Shown here piece by piece: positions 9,927 to 18,086 of a stretch of DNA of 64,000 nt. Where the stretch lies: contig NZ_JAPUBN010000010.1 of the NCBI RefSeq assembly GCF_026966905.1, positions 124,001 to 188,000 on the forward strand, read 5' to 3'. Made by a program: the position numbers and the translations under genes. Source of the DNA: Marinomonas phaeophyticola (GTDB lineage Bacteria; Pseudomonadota; Gammaproteobacteria; Pseudomonadales; Marinomonadaceae). The first letter of the stretch is position 1. Every line of letters begins with the position of its first letter. The notes beneath the pieces are model-generated. The model had not been told where the DNA came from. It searched no databases and worked only from the letters and a program-made list of their open reading frames with translations.

Positions 9927-10652
9927 ATGAAATATAATGGCTTATCTAAAGGTGTTTATAAGAATGTGTTGGTAGCATCGGCAGTTGTTTTAGTTGCTTG
10001 TTCATCCACTCCGTCAACAGATGATAGTAAAACATTATTGGCGACCCAAGAGTTAAAAAAACAACTGGAACAACAGAAAACGGAATGGGAAGCGGTAAAA
10101 CCGGACATCGAGCGTTTACTTGCTTTAGAAGAAGATTTTAAATTGCTCATCCAAAGCTTGAATACCAGTCAGTTGTCCAGTTCTCCGCCGAATTTAGGTG
10201 GCGAAATCGAGGCGACACCATTGGTTGAGGCTACTCCTCCGATATCTCCTGTAGAAAACATACTCACTTCGCATAAGAGTAATGAAGAAGAGAAGGCGGT
10301 GCCAGAATATGTTCAAGCGAAATTTAATACGCCATCTAAACCGTTGACTAAAAAAGCGCTTGTGTCGGATACAAGAAACGCAATAAAAACTCAGCAGTTT
10401 GCTGTTCAAGTGGCGGCCTATGATAATGAAATTCAACTAGCAAAAGGTTGGTTAAGGCTTCAAGGTAGTTTCCCTGAACTGATGTCGACAGTGAACCCTA
10501 TTAAAGAAAAAATAGTGGTGAAAAACAAATCGCTTTGGGCGTTAAAAGTGGGTCCATTTAAAAGCCGATCAGCTGGTAATCAGTACTGTTCTGATTTGAA
10601 AAAGCGTAATCAAGATTGTTTTATTGGTATGTATCAAGGCGAAGAGCTTTAA
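9927..10652 (+). CDS. SPOR-domain lipoprotein
   Basis: A 241-residue predicted lipoprotein. A signal peptide ends in the lipobox VLVACSS (acylated Cys25). Residues about 38-75 are a charged helix with coiled-coil character, about 75-140 a proline-rich linker, and about 150-235 a SPOR-like domain (FAVQVAAYDNEIQLAKGWLRL ... WALKVGPFKSRSAGNQYC). SPOR domains bind denuded peptidoglycan glycans. A cysteine pair (YCSDLKKRNQDC) near the end could form a disulphide in the periplasm. The gene is convergent with the usher gene, their stop codons separated by one base, and the usher also ends in a SPOR-like domain with a similarly spaced cysteine pair, suggesting a shared location or partnership (inference). 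Confidence 0.75.
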   Translation: MKYNGLSKGVYKNVLVASAVVLVACSSTPSTDDSKTLLATQELKKQLEQQKTEWEAVKPDIERLLALEEDFKLLIQSLNTSQLSSSPPNLGGEIEATPLVEATPPISPVENILTSHKSNEEEKAVPEYVQAKFNTPSKPLTKKALVSDTRNAIKTQQFAVQVAAYDNEIQLAKGWLRLQGSFPELMSTVNPIKEKIVVKNKSLWALKVGPFKSRSAGNQYCSDLKKRNQDCFIGMYQGEEL

Positions 10653-10653
10653 A

Positions 10654-13600
10654 TTAATTTAAGTTTTTAGGATTAACGATACATGGAATATCATTGTTTC
10701 TAAGGCGTACACACTCATTCATTGCTTGTCCTTCATCACTAAAAAAGGCACTGTATAGAAACAGCTTGTTGTCGGTTTTATCGTAATAAGCTGTTTTACG
10801 GTGATTAAATGAGGGGTATTTTTTATTGAGTAACAGCCAATAGGCATTGAGTGTTGTTGTAGAGCTAAATACACCAATTTGTGCAACGTAACCATTTAAT
10901 TTTCTTGGTTCTCTAAGTGCAAAATCAATATTACTTAGCACTTTTGAGGTGTTGGTTACTTTAATATCAATGGTTTCAGAGCGTAATAAGCTTCTTTTCT
11001 CTGTGTATTCTTGGCTTATATTGATTTTGTATGAGCCTGGAGGGACATCTGAAAAAAGGTAGTAACCGTCGTACTCTGTATCTGTGCTGTCCACCACTTC
11101 ATTCTTTGTATTCAGTAAGTTAACTGTCGCGTAGGAGGCGTATTTGTTGCTGTCCAATTGGCCAATAAATACGGACCCTTCTATCTCACTTGTTTGAATA
11201 ATAGCCAAGTCATAACTGTCTACTGAGCCTCGTCTAGGAGAAATGGAGACGCCAGGCGTTTGTGGCTTCAAATAAGCATCCGGTAAGGTCGCTGTGTCTA
11301 CTACAATATCGCTGGCCTTATTGTTTTGCATAGACGTAAGTATGGCTATACCGCTGCTGTCAGTGATTGCGCTGTTATAGTTTTGCAGGCTTTTTACTTT
11401 AACTCCTTTAAGTAGGGGTTCACCAACATCAAAAGTGCCATTATTATTTTTATCTTCAAAAACTCGAATCAGAATAGACCCTCGATTTACTAAGCTTTTT
11501 TGGGTCACAAAGAACACATTGCTGTTGCCTGTTTCCTTTTGCCCAAGACTGACTCGGCCAATAAGGTTAACATTCCAACCTGAAGTGTCATTATATAAAA
11601 AGTTGCTAGAAAGAATAATTTCGTCAGGCTTCCATGTGACCCCGGCGCCGTAAATATTCACGTTAGGATCGAATTGTCTGCTATAGGAGAGTTTTAAGTC
11701 AACATCCTCTGATAGATAGAGGTTTGCTTCCGTTTTTAGCTGATCAATTTCTGTATGTGGCTTTATTGTGTAATCCAGTTGGTTGCGAAGAAAAACAGGG
11801 CCGAATACTTGTCTGGTTCTAATGTTTCCGGCCAATTGATCATCTATATCACTCTCTGAATCCGTTGTTTGCCATTTTAATCCGTGGTTGACGGACACAT
11901 CCCCAATATTAAAGCCTATGTCATTGGTAATAGAGTTTGTTTTTGTATCGTTATTGTCTATAAATTGCTCTATGCTTTGTTGATAACTGATGGGGTTGTT
12001 TGAAAAAAGCCTTCCTGAGATAGACGCTTTGTAGGATTTATTGTTCTCAAGTTCTAACGTTGTTGCGTTGATTTCTTGGTTATCTCGAGCTGACAGGTTT
12101 ACCGATTGATTACCTAAAACGGTTCTGACGGTGTATTCATTAGAACGTTCATTATTAGAACTTTCAATAAAGTCCATTCCTAGTAAAACTCGATTAAATA
12201 AAGAGATATCGGCCCCTGCTGAGTAACGACTTTCAGGGTTATCTATGGTTTCACTCTTGTCTAATAAAGTACTGGCTCCAACATAAGTGGATAACCAGCT
12301 GGTTAACCCTTTGGTGTAGACACCGGCTAGCTCAATACCTGGATTCTGATTTTGTTGCGCTTTATTTTCAATATCGAAAAGGGACTCGCCACGGTCTACT
12401 AACGAAATATCGTAGTTCCCTTCACTGTCAAAATCGTTGCTGTTTATATAATATTGACGGGTTTCTTTTAAAGTCTGTCCTTGCGGACCATAGAATATAA
12501 TATCAAATTGGTTGTTGCCGTATAATAAATCAACATCTTTAAACTCATATCGATTGTCTTGCAGACTAAACAAATTACCAATTAATAGACCATTTCGATA
12601 GAGTTCAATATCCCAATTAGGTTGGATGTCGCCACTTATGTCGATTCGTGATTGATTGCTGCGATTGGTTAGTGGTTTATTACTAATGCTAATACCTCGC
12701 GATAAGCCAGTAGAGCTGTCTATTCCTATGGTTGTGGCTTGTACGTCGCCGATTTCAATCGATGTTGCGTTTAAGGGGCCTAATAAATTAGCATCAGAAG
12801 ACTCTTTCGATAGGTTTAACCTAAAGTCGGTTAGACTGTCTTGATTGTTGCCACTTAAGCTGTATTGAGCATTAAAATAAGCCAGATCGTTGGAACCTAA
12901 TATTGAATAGGTAGACGTCGTGTTATTGTTTTCTTTTTTATTTACGCTGATTTGTAAGTCAGCAACGGGTGTGGTAAAAAATTTATAAGGGTTTTCCTTT
13001 AGCGGTAATGAGGCTTCTCGGCTAGGTAAGGATTCAGCCGCTTTTTTATTCCTTCTTGCAAGTTGGAGTTGAATAGGAAGTGCCCGCTCAGAAGAGATTT
13101 TTACTTGCAGCCGTCTAAAGTCAAAATCAAAGGTGACTCCAAACCACTCTTCAATCAGTTTACTTTCGATGTATATGTCATCATCCCTGATTACGTAGTT
13201 TTCAGAAGACAGTAGATTCGCTTGGCCAGAAATCTCAACGCTCACCGTGTTTTCAACGCTATTTAGGGAGAAGCGATTGGCTTCTTCAAAAAACCAGCCT
13301 TGGGCTGACACTAAATCATTGGAGAAATAAATAGGAAAATCCAGCAAGGTCACAAAAGCATTGATGCCTAACATGGCTGAATCTGTTGATTTTTCGGCAA
13401 AAATATCCCCAAGGTAGATGGCATCGACATACATTGATAGGGCTAACTCCTCACCTACAGGAATACCTATGTTTTGTGTGTTTAGCGGGATGCCTATCTT
13501 TTCAGTCGATTTACTGAGTGATGCCTCGCTGGGGAGAGACTTTCCTTGTTCTAATGCTTGATATTTTTGTTTTAGTTTTTCAAGTTGTAAGAGAAAACTC

Positions 13601-13671
13601 TTCTCGTCAGCAAGCGTAAGAGAGCTGTATAAGCCAACTAGAAGAATTAAAATTACAGGATAGAAAGTCAT
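10654..13671 (-). CDS. Fimbrial-usher-like outer-membrane protein, SPOR tail
   Basis: A 1005-residue protein with a Sec signal peptide (cleavage near SLTLA/DEKS). A periplasmic N-terminal portion (about 25-210) is followed by a long beta-rich stretch (about 230-740) with usher-like features such as DIELYRNGLLIGN, DVDLLYGNNQFDIIFYGPQG and repeated short amphipathic strands. Then comes a carboxypeptidase-regulatory-like module (FEDKNNNGTFDVGEPLLKGV near 755), a second such module (YDGYYLFSDVPPGSYKI near 870), and a C-terminal SPOR-like domain (about 925-1003: GYVAQIGVFSSTTTLNAYWLL, paired cysteines ECVRLRNNDIPC). It would be the assembly pore for the DUF4402 pilins upstream. Its start codon is one base after the chaperone stop, so translation is probably coupled. 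The SPOR tail on an usher is unusual. Confidence 0.75.
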   Translation of the reverse strand: MTFYPVILILLVGLYSSLTLADEKSFLLQLEKLKQKYQALEQGKSLPSEASLSKSTEKIGIPLNTQNIGIPVGEELALSMYVDAIYLGDIFAEKSTDSAMLGINAFVTLLDFPIYFSNDLVSAQGWFFEEANRFSLNSVENTVSVEISGQANLLSSENYVIRDDDIYIESKLIEEWFGVTFDFDFRRLQVKISSERALPIQLQLARRNKKAAESLPSREASLPLKENPYKFFTTPVADLQISVNKKENNNTTSTYSILGSNDLAYFNAQYSLSGNNQDSLTDFRLNLSKESSDANLLGPLNATSIEIGDVQATTIGIDSSTGLSRGISISNKPLTNRSNQSRIDISGDIQPNWDIELYRNGLLIGNLFSLQDNRYEFKDVDLLYGNNQFDIIFYGPQGQTLKETRQYYINSNDFDSEGNYDISLVDRGESLFDIENKAQQNQNPGIELAGVYTKGLTSWLSTYVGASTLLDKSETIDNPESRYSAGADISLFNRVLLGMDFIESSNNERSNEYTVRTVLGNQSVNLSARDNQEINATTLELENNKSYKASISGRLFSNNPISYQQSIEQFIDNNDTKTNSITNDIGFNIGDVSVNHGLKWQTTDSESDIDDQLAGNIRTRQVFGPVFLRNQLDYTIKPHTEIDQLKTEANLYLSEDVDLKLSYSRQFDPNVNIYGAGVTWKPDEIILSSNFLYNDTSGWNVNLIGRVSLGQKETGNSNVFFVTQKSLVNRGSILIRVFEDKNNNGTFDVGEPLLKGVKVKSLQNYNSAITDSSGIAILTSMQNNKASDIVVDTATLPDAYLKPQTPGVSISPRRGSVDSYDLAIIQTSEIEGSVFIGQLDSNKYASYATVNLLNTKNEVVDSTDTEYDGYYLFSDVPPGSYKINISQEYTEKRSLLRSETIDIKVTNTSKVLSNIDFALREPRKLNGYVAQIGVFSSTTTLNAYWLLLNKKYPSFNHRKTAYYDKTDNKLFLYSAFFSDEGQAMNECVRLRNNDIPCIVNPKNLN

Positions 13672-13672
13672 A

Positions 13673-14512
13673 CTAATTTAGGGCCGATTTTACCATGGCT
13701 GGCGTAATGGTTAAGCTGTAGTCAGACAACTTGGTACCACTGAACTCTTGTGTTCCTTGATAAACCACTCGCAGCGTACCTGCAGCCAATGTAAAGTTTT
13801 CCCAAGCAACCTTTGCCACAATATTATCGAGCTCATGATGAAAATTAAATCCATTCAGGATACCGACACGGGTTTCTTTTGATGAGTTTAACGGTTTCCA
13901 GTATGCGAATAAATTACCGGATAAACTGTATTTTCCTTGCTTTTGCAACTCAATATTAATGGTTGCTTTGTTATTCTTTTTATCATGTTTAAGTGAAATA
14001 TTATTGATTTTATTGCCATATTGGAACTGGCCAAGCCGAAATATCACGGGGATGGAATAGCTAAGTAACACATTGAGTTTTATGCTGGTTGTAGATGGTG
14101 ATGAGGCATTAACCTCAACTTTAGGTAAGGCGGTAAATTGAAGGTGCGAGCGATACTCTCCATCATTTAGGTTTCTTGGTTTACGAGCTGAAACCTTTAC
14201 TGTTTGAGATTCACCTGGTTTTAAGGTGACTTGTTTTGGTGATAATCTAGCTATTCTACTCAATATAGGGAAGGATAATAGCTCCTGTTGGGAGAGTTCT
14301 CGGTAACCGCCTTCTGGAAGCGCTTTGAGTTCTTTCCAATCTAATCGGTAGCTTTGGATTTCATTACTAGTGTTCATTAATATGACGTTGGCAGAACGCG
14401 ATCTTTCATCCAGTACCAAGCGAGTAGGTGAAATAAGTAAACTGGCAAATGTGGAAAGAGAAAAGCTGCATAAAAAAATACTGATGAAAATGTTAAGCAT
14501 ATTTTTTTTCAT
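13673..14512 (-). CDS. PapD-like periplasmic fimbrial chaperone
   Basis: A 279-residue protein with a signal peptide (cleavage near STFAS). The N-terminal immunoglobulin-like domain carries the family pattern: LLISPTRLVLDERSRSANVILMN, a conserved arginine (YRLDW), LARLSPKQVTLKPGESQTVKV, and then EYRSHLQF. The second domain is less conserved. The role inferred from family and context is to bind nascent DUF4402 pilins in the periplasm and deliver them to the usher encoded one base downstream. Upstream of its start lies the nine-copy heptanucleotide repeat, leaving only about 20 bp with a weak ribosome-binding site (AGGCA), so expression may depend on repeat length or on coupling to the pilin gene. 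Confidence 0.85.
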   Translation of the reverse strand: MKKNMLNIFISIFLCSFSLSTFASLLISPTRLVLDERSRSANVILMNTSNEIQSYRLDWKELKALPEGGYRELSQQELLSFPILSRIARLSPKQVTLKPGESQTVKVSARKPRNLNDGEYRSHLQFTALPKVEVNASSPSTTSIKLNVLLSYSIPVIFRLGQFQYGNKINNISLKHDKKNNKATINIELQKQGKYSLSGNLFAYWKPLNSSKETRVGILNGFNFHHELDNIVAKVAWENFTLAAGTLRVVYQGTQEFSGTKLSDYSLTITPAMVKSALN

Positions 14513-14531
14513 GTAAGTGCCTGTATTAATA

Positions 14532-14599
14532 AAAAGTCAAAAGTCAAAAGTCAAAAGTCAAAAGTCAAAAGTCAAAAGTCAAAAGTCAAAAGTCAAAAG
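14532..14599 (-). repeat. Tandem heptanucleotide repeat (TTTTGAC), 9 copies plus partial
   Basis: On the plus strand AAAAGTC is repeated nine times without a mismatch from 14532 to 14594, followed by a partial AAAAG. On the coding (minus) strand the unit is TTTTGAC. The first copies encode the last residues (Asp-Phe) and the TGA stop of the minor pilin; the rest fill the gap to the chaperone gene. Because a stop occurs in the first copies, copy-number change should not alter the pilin but would change pilin-chaperone spacing in 7-bp steps. Each unit also creates a -35-like TTGACT; one copy lies 17 bases from TATTAA. Perfect arrays of this kind are prone to slipped-strand changes. Confidence 0.97.
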
Positions 14600-15044
14600 A
14601 GATTTGGAGATTGATAGTATAGTCCGCATCGCTGTAATTCATGCTGCCTGAGCCAGAGGTCCTTAATGTGCCTCCGACCCCAACTTCAGCGGTGCCATCT
14701 GTTCGGATAAAAATAGAGCCAGGAGAGGTTAAATTTACTAAGGTGAATTGCCCTGTCGAAAAAGGCGTGCTACTTGTCGATGCTTGTATCACCGAAGGGG
14801 TAATGAAAACTTGCGCGTTGGCTGGGTAATTAAATAGTAAGAATTCGGCAGGAGATCCCGCTTCTATAATTCTAAAATGATTTGTCGCTGTAATGTTACC
14901 CAAATAGTCTATAGTGTACTCGCCAATGGTGGAGTTGTCGCTAATTACAATACGCCCAAATGATAATGGTCTTATGTTTACCACTTCTGCCAGTAATGAA
15001 ACTGAATGTAAAATTAGAAAGCAAAAAATTAGTATTAATCTCAT
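14586..15044 (-). CDS. DUF4402-like minor pilin/adhesin subunit
   Basis: A 152-residue exported protein. The ATG at 15044 is preferred over an upstream ATG at 15062 because GGAGAG lies nine bases before it. A signal peptide ends near LLAEVVN. The mature part has the DUF4402 look: PLSFGRIVISDN near its start, short beta strands, a glycine-rich VGVGGTLRTSGSGS segment and the closing YSDADYTINLQISF typical of the family (G-x-Y/D-Y-T... final strand). It lies between the major pilin and the chaperone. The last codons and the stop lie inside the heptanucleotide repeat. Probable minor or tip subunit of the same surface fibre. Confidence 0.75.
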   Translation of the reverse strand: MRLILIFCFLILHSVSLLAEVVNIRPLSFGRIVISDNSTIGEYTIDYLGNITATNHFRIIEAGSPAEFLLFNYPANAQVFITPSVIQASTSSTPFSTGQFTLVNLTSPGSIFIRTDGTAEVGVGGTLRTSGSGSMNYSDADYTINLQISFDF

Positions 15045-15120
15045 ACTTTTATTACTCTCCATAATAAGTTGAATCGAAGCATTATATTAGCCTAATGCTT
15101 CGATTCTGCAAGGTAACCTA

Positions 15121-15717
15121 TTAATAAATAACGATTACAGGGAAAGTGCCTGTGTAGTCACCATCAATATAAGGTGATGTAGAAGCGGCTGCATCGGTTG
15201 TTAATGTTGCACCAACAGAAAAAGAAACCGCCCCCGTCGCATCCGTTTGCAAGTTTGCCGCAGCATAAGCTGTACCGTTATTTGGACCGCTAGTAATATA
15301 ACCAGTAAATGTACCTAGGGTGAACTTTGGTGTGCCTGGAGGTGCAGCCGCCGCAGTGAGGTTTATTGGAGCCGCAGGAAGCGTTAGCGTTAAGCTAGTG
15401 AAACCTGCAGCACTGTCTACAGTATAGGTCGCTGGAGTGCCAGCGGTTAATACTGATACAGCCGCCGGAGCACCAGACGTTGCCGCTGTTGGAGCGGATC
15501 CATCTGCAGGAATAACTACTGTCGCCGTTTCGGTGCCAGCTGGGTCAGCTGTTGCCCTGATTGTACCAACAGTAAATGGTGTCGCTTCAACTAAGTTGAA
15601 AGCGTTTTGTACCGTCACTGTAGCTGTTGTGTTCACTGTCTCAGCCATAGAAAATGAGGCAGCACCAAGAAAAATGGAACCAATTACAATATGCTTTTGT
15701 GTCTTTTTGATAACCAT
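15121..15717 (-). CDS. DUF4402-like major pilin subunit
   Basis: A 198-residue protein with a clear signal peptide (cleavage near FSMAETV). The mature protein is rich in Ala, Thr, Gly, Pro and Val and nearly free of cysteine and charge, as for many fimbrial subunits. It starts with NTTATVTVQNAFNLVEATPF and ends with YIDGDYTGTFPVIVIY, the DUF4402 terminal-strand pattern. It is the promoter-proximal gene of the pilin-pilin-chaperone-usher set, and its lower AT content and strong sequence suggest high expression. An AAAGG ribosome-binding site precedes the ATG. Function as structural pilin is inferred from family and context. Confidence 0.78.
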   Translation of the reverse strand: MVIKKTQKHIVIGSIFLGAASFSMAETVNTTATVTVQNAFNLVEATPFTVGTIRATADPAGTETATVVIPADGSAPTAATSGAPAAVSVLTAGTPATYTVDSAAGFTSLTLTLPAAPINLTAAAAPPGTPKFTLGTFTGYITSGPNNGTAYAAANLQTDATGAVSFSVGATLTTDAAASTSPYIDGDYTGTFPVIVIY

Positions 15718-15756
15718 AAAGAGTACCTTTTGTGTGATAGAAAGTTGCGACGGATG

Positions 15757-15775
15757 AATCTTAGAAACTAAGATT
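15757..15775. promoter_or_regulatory. 8-bp inverted repeat upstream of the pilin operon
   Basis: AATCTTAG and CTAAGATT flank a three-base loop, about 40 bases upstream of the major pilin ATG. It could be a 5' UTR hairpin or an operator. A TTGACA hexamer lies further upstream on the minus strand (15827-15822) but has no convincing -10 at the right spacing. Confidence 0.45.
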
Positions 15776-15932
15776 ATCTGGTCTATATAAATACATGCCT
15801 TTCAAGATCTTTATAGAATATTGTCAATTATAGTTCTTTATGAAGAATACGCTAATTAAATTCCTATTATGAAACATGCACCTACGCTTATCGGCAGGAA
15901 AAAGTGTTTCTTTAACCATTTGATTATATTTA

Positions 15933-15960
15933 TGGTCTGTTTGTTATTAATAACAGACCA
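15933..15960. other. Stem-loop downstream of the AGCS symporter gene
   Basis: Nine-base arms TGGTCTGTT / AACAGACCA around a ten-base loop, in the 300-bp gap between the pilin operon and the symporter gene. It is placed to terminate the symporter transcript, but no clear T-run follows on the minus strand, so it may instead be a processing or regulatory stem. Nothing else stands out in the gap besides the pilin-proximal inverted repeat. Confidence 0.4.
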
Positions 15961-16017
15961 AACTGCCTTCTAAAATAAGTTCTGAACAAATGCTTTTAGG
16001 TTTAAACTAAAAAGCGA

Positions 16018-17565
16018 TCAGTCAAAATCCATTGTGCTTCTTAGTCTTGCGGTTCTTTTCTCTTGAAAATCTTTAATCTCACCCCCTTTTAAGCGGTTCA
16101 TGTAGTCTTTTAAATCCCATCTAATTCTTGGGGCTAATAAGAAGAGTCCAATAATATTGGCGAAACTCATTGCAAATATCATGGCATCTGAAATATCAAT
16201 AATAGGGTCTAGGCTCATAGAGCAGCCAATGACAATGAAAAAGCAAAAAAATAACTTATAAGATACATCTGACTTTATACTGTATCCAAATAAATACGAC
16301 CATGCTTTAGCGCCATAATAAGACCAAGAAATCATGGTTGAAAAAGCAAACAGAAGAACGGAAATGGCTAATACATAAGGGAACCATGAAAACGCACTTT
16401 CAAATGCACTTGAAGTTAATTGAACGCCACTTAGTCCGAGTTCATTTTTATAAGTACCGGTAATGACAATCACTAACGCGGTCATGGTACAGATCACGAT
16501 AGTGTCGATAAAGGGTTCTAATAAAGCGACAAAGCCTTCGCTAATGGGTTCTTTTGTTGTGGCGGCTGAGTGAGCAATGGATGAAGAACCAATGCCCGCT
16601 TCATTGGAGAAGGCCGCTCGCCTAAATCCTTGAATGAGAACACCTAAGAAACCACCGGCAATGCCTTCAGGGTAAAAGGCCCCTTGAAAAATCGCGATAA
16701 AGGCACTCGGTATCTGTGAGTAATTCATTGTGATCACCACAAGACACGATAGACAGTAGACAATGCCCATAAATGGTACGATTTTAGAGGTTACTTTTGC
16801 GATAGAATTTAGTCCGCCAATAATTACGCAAGCAACAAGAAAAGATAAAATAAGACCAAAAAGCCAGCCTTTATCGGCAAAATAGCTAATGTCTCCTCCT
16901 GTTACGGATACAACTTGCTGATAGGCTTGGTTGGCTTGAAACATGTTACCACCACCAAAAGAACCGCCAATGCAGCAGATAGCAAAAAAAACGGCAAGGA
17001 CTCGTCCTAGTTTTTCATAGCCTAGCTCTTTGAGTCCGCAACTTAAATAATACATAGGGCCACCAGAAACGGTGCCATCGTGATTAATAACCCTATATTT
17101 CACTCCTAATGCACATTCTAAGAATTTCGATGACATGCCGACAACGCCTGCCAATATCATCCAAAAGGTGGCTCCAGGCCCTCCAATTGATATGGCTATC
17201 GCTACCCCTGCGATATTCCCTAACCCAACGGTTGCTGATAGGGCGGTGGAAAGGGTTTGGAAGTGCGTAATCTCACCGACGTCATCAGGGTCTTCGTAAT
17301 GGCCTTTCACTAATCGAATAGAATGGGAGAAACCTCTTATATTTATAAAGCCAAGATAGAATGTAAAAATACTTCCTGCTGAAACTAGCCAAATTACGAT
17401 TAACGGAATGTCTACACTCGAGATTGAAATAGAATAGAAAACAATTCCTGCAATAAAATGGGATACGGGAGTTAGTAGCTCATTGATGGCGCTATCGATT
17501 GATGAAGCTACTAAAGTAGAAGAGACAAGCATTATTATTAGGGTGAAAAGCGGTTTTAAAATCAT
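16018..17565 (-). CDS. Sodium:alanine/glycine symporter (AGCS family)
   Basis: A 515-residue inner-membrane transporter with about eleven membrane segments. Family hallmarks are GGPMYYLSCGLKELG near 165, the stretch AVFFAICCIGGSFGGGNMFQANQ, and the AGCS signature FSNEAGIGSSSIAHSAA near 320. AGCS proteins import alanine or glycine with sodium (or protons). Compared with the usual 440-480 residues it is slightly longer at both ends. The gene stands alone, convergent to nothing and upstream of the pilin operon in the same direction. I looked for a glycine riboswitch in its leader and did not find one. Confidence 0.9.
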   Translation of the reverse strand: MILKPLFTLIIMLVSSTLVASSIDSAINELLTPVSHFIAGIVFYSISISSVDIPLIVIWLVSAGSIFTFYLGFINIRGFSHSIRLVKGHYEDPDDVGEITHFQTLSTALSATVGLGNIAGVAIAISIGGPGATFWMILAGVVGMSSKFLECALGVKYRVINHDGTVSGGPMYYLSCGLKELGYEKLGRVLAVFFAICCIGGSFGGGNMFQANQAYQQVVSVTGGDISYFADKGWLFGLILSFLVACVIIGGLNSIAKVTSKIVPFMGIVYCLSCLVVITMNYSQIPSAFIAIFQGAFYPEGIAGGFLGVLIQGFRRAAFSNEAGIGSSSIAHSAATTKEPISEGFVALLEPFIDTIVICTMTALVIVITGTYKNELGLSGVQLTSSAFESAFSWFPYVLAISVLLFAFSTMISWSYYGAKAWSYLFGYSIKSDVSYKLFFCFFIVIGCSMSLDPIIDISDAMIFAMSFANIIGLFLLAPRIRWDLKDYMNRLKGGEIKDFQEKRTARLRSTMDFD

Positions 17566-18086
17566 TTTTATTGTTTTGCCACTGTTTAGATGAGTTATTT
17601 TAATAAATAGCCATATTGGTGTTGTTATCGAGTGGTTTTTTTATTCGACCAAAGCGTTTTAATTTTTTAAAAGGTACGGGGTTATAATGTAGCTTGCAAA
17701 TGAAGCAAAGACTCTCCTTGAGTTCTGTGTTGGCATTCATTTTTTCATAGTGAGACGATAGTTTGCAATGACTACTGAATTAATGCATTCAACTTTACTC
17801 CAGCCTACTTGTAATATCAATATTATAGAGACGGTCCTAAACGTTGGTTTTATGGGCGGTTTTTCTATGATGAAATTCTCATGTTAGCATCCAGAGTACT
17901 TAAAAAGCATACATGCTTATTTACTTCCTTTACTATTTAAATTTGCGAGGTAATGTTTTTTATATATAAACACGTATCCTATTCGAATATGTCAGGAACT
18001 TTTTTGGACTTTTGTACTCAATTACCCCTTATCTGCTTTATAAAGGTAAGGTGGACGGTTTTTTATCAAAATTTGGACTGTGTGTG
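17566..18086. other. Intergenic region, little recognisable
   Basis: A 521-bp AT-rich gap between the divergent AGCS and DMT genes. A six-base inverted repeat (AAGCAT-AC-ATGCTT, 17905-17918) is present and could be an operator. GGAGAG occurs on the minus strand near 17715, but the other glycine-riboswitch elements are missing. No credible small gene was seen. Confidence 0.35.

Noticed and set aside
14532..14599. CRISPR-like repeat array.
   Set aside because: Units are 7 bp with no spacers; it is a simple tandem repeat.
15437..15757. Long rightward open frame across the major pilin gene.
   Set aside because: It is antisense to a Ala/Thr/Pro-rich pilin whose composition leaves few stops on the other strand; the pilin has signal peptide and family pattern.
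17600..17760. Possible glycine riboswitch upstream of the AGCS symporter (GGAGAG near 17715 on the minus strand).
   Set aside because: No CCGAAG-type core, no second aptamer and no pairing partners; only one short motif matches.
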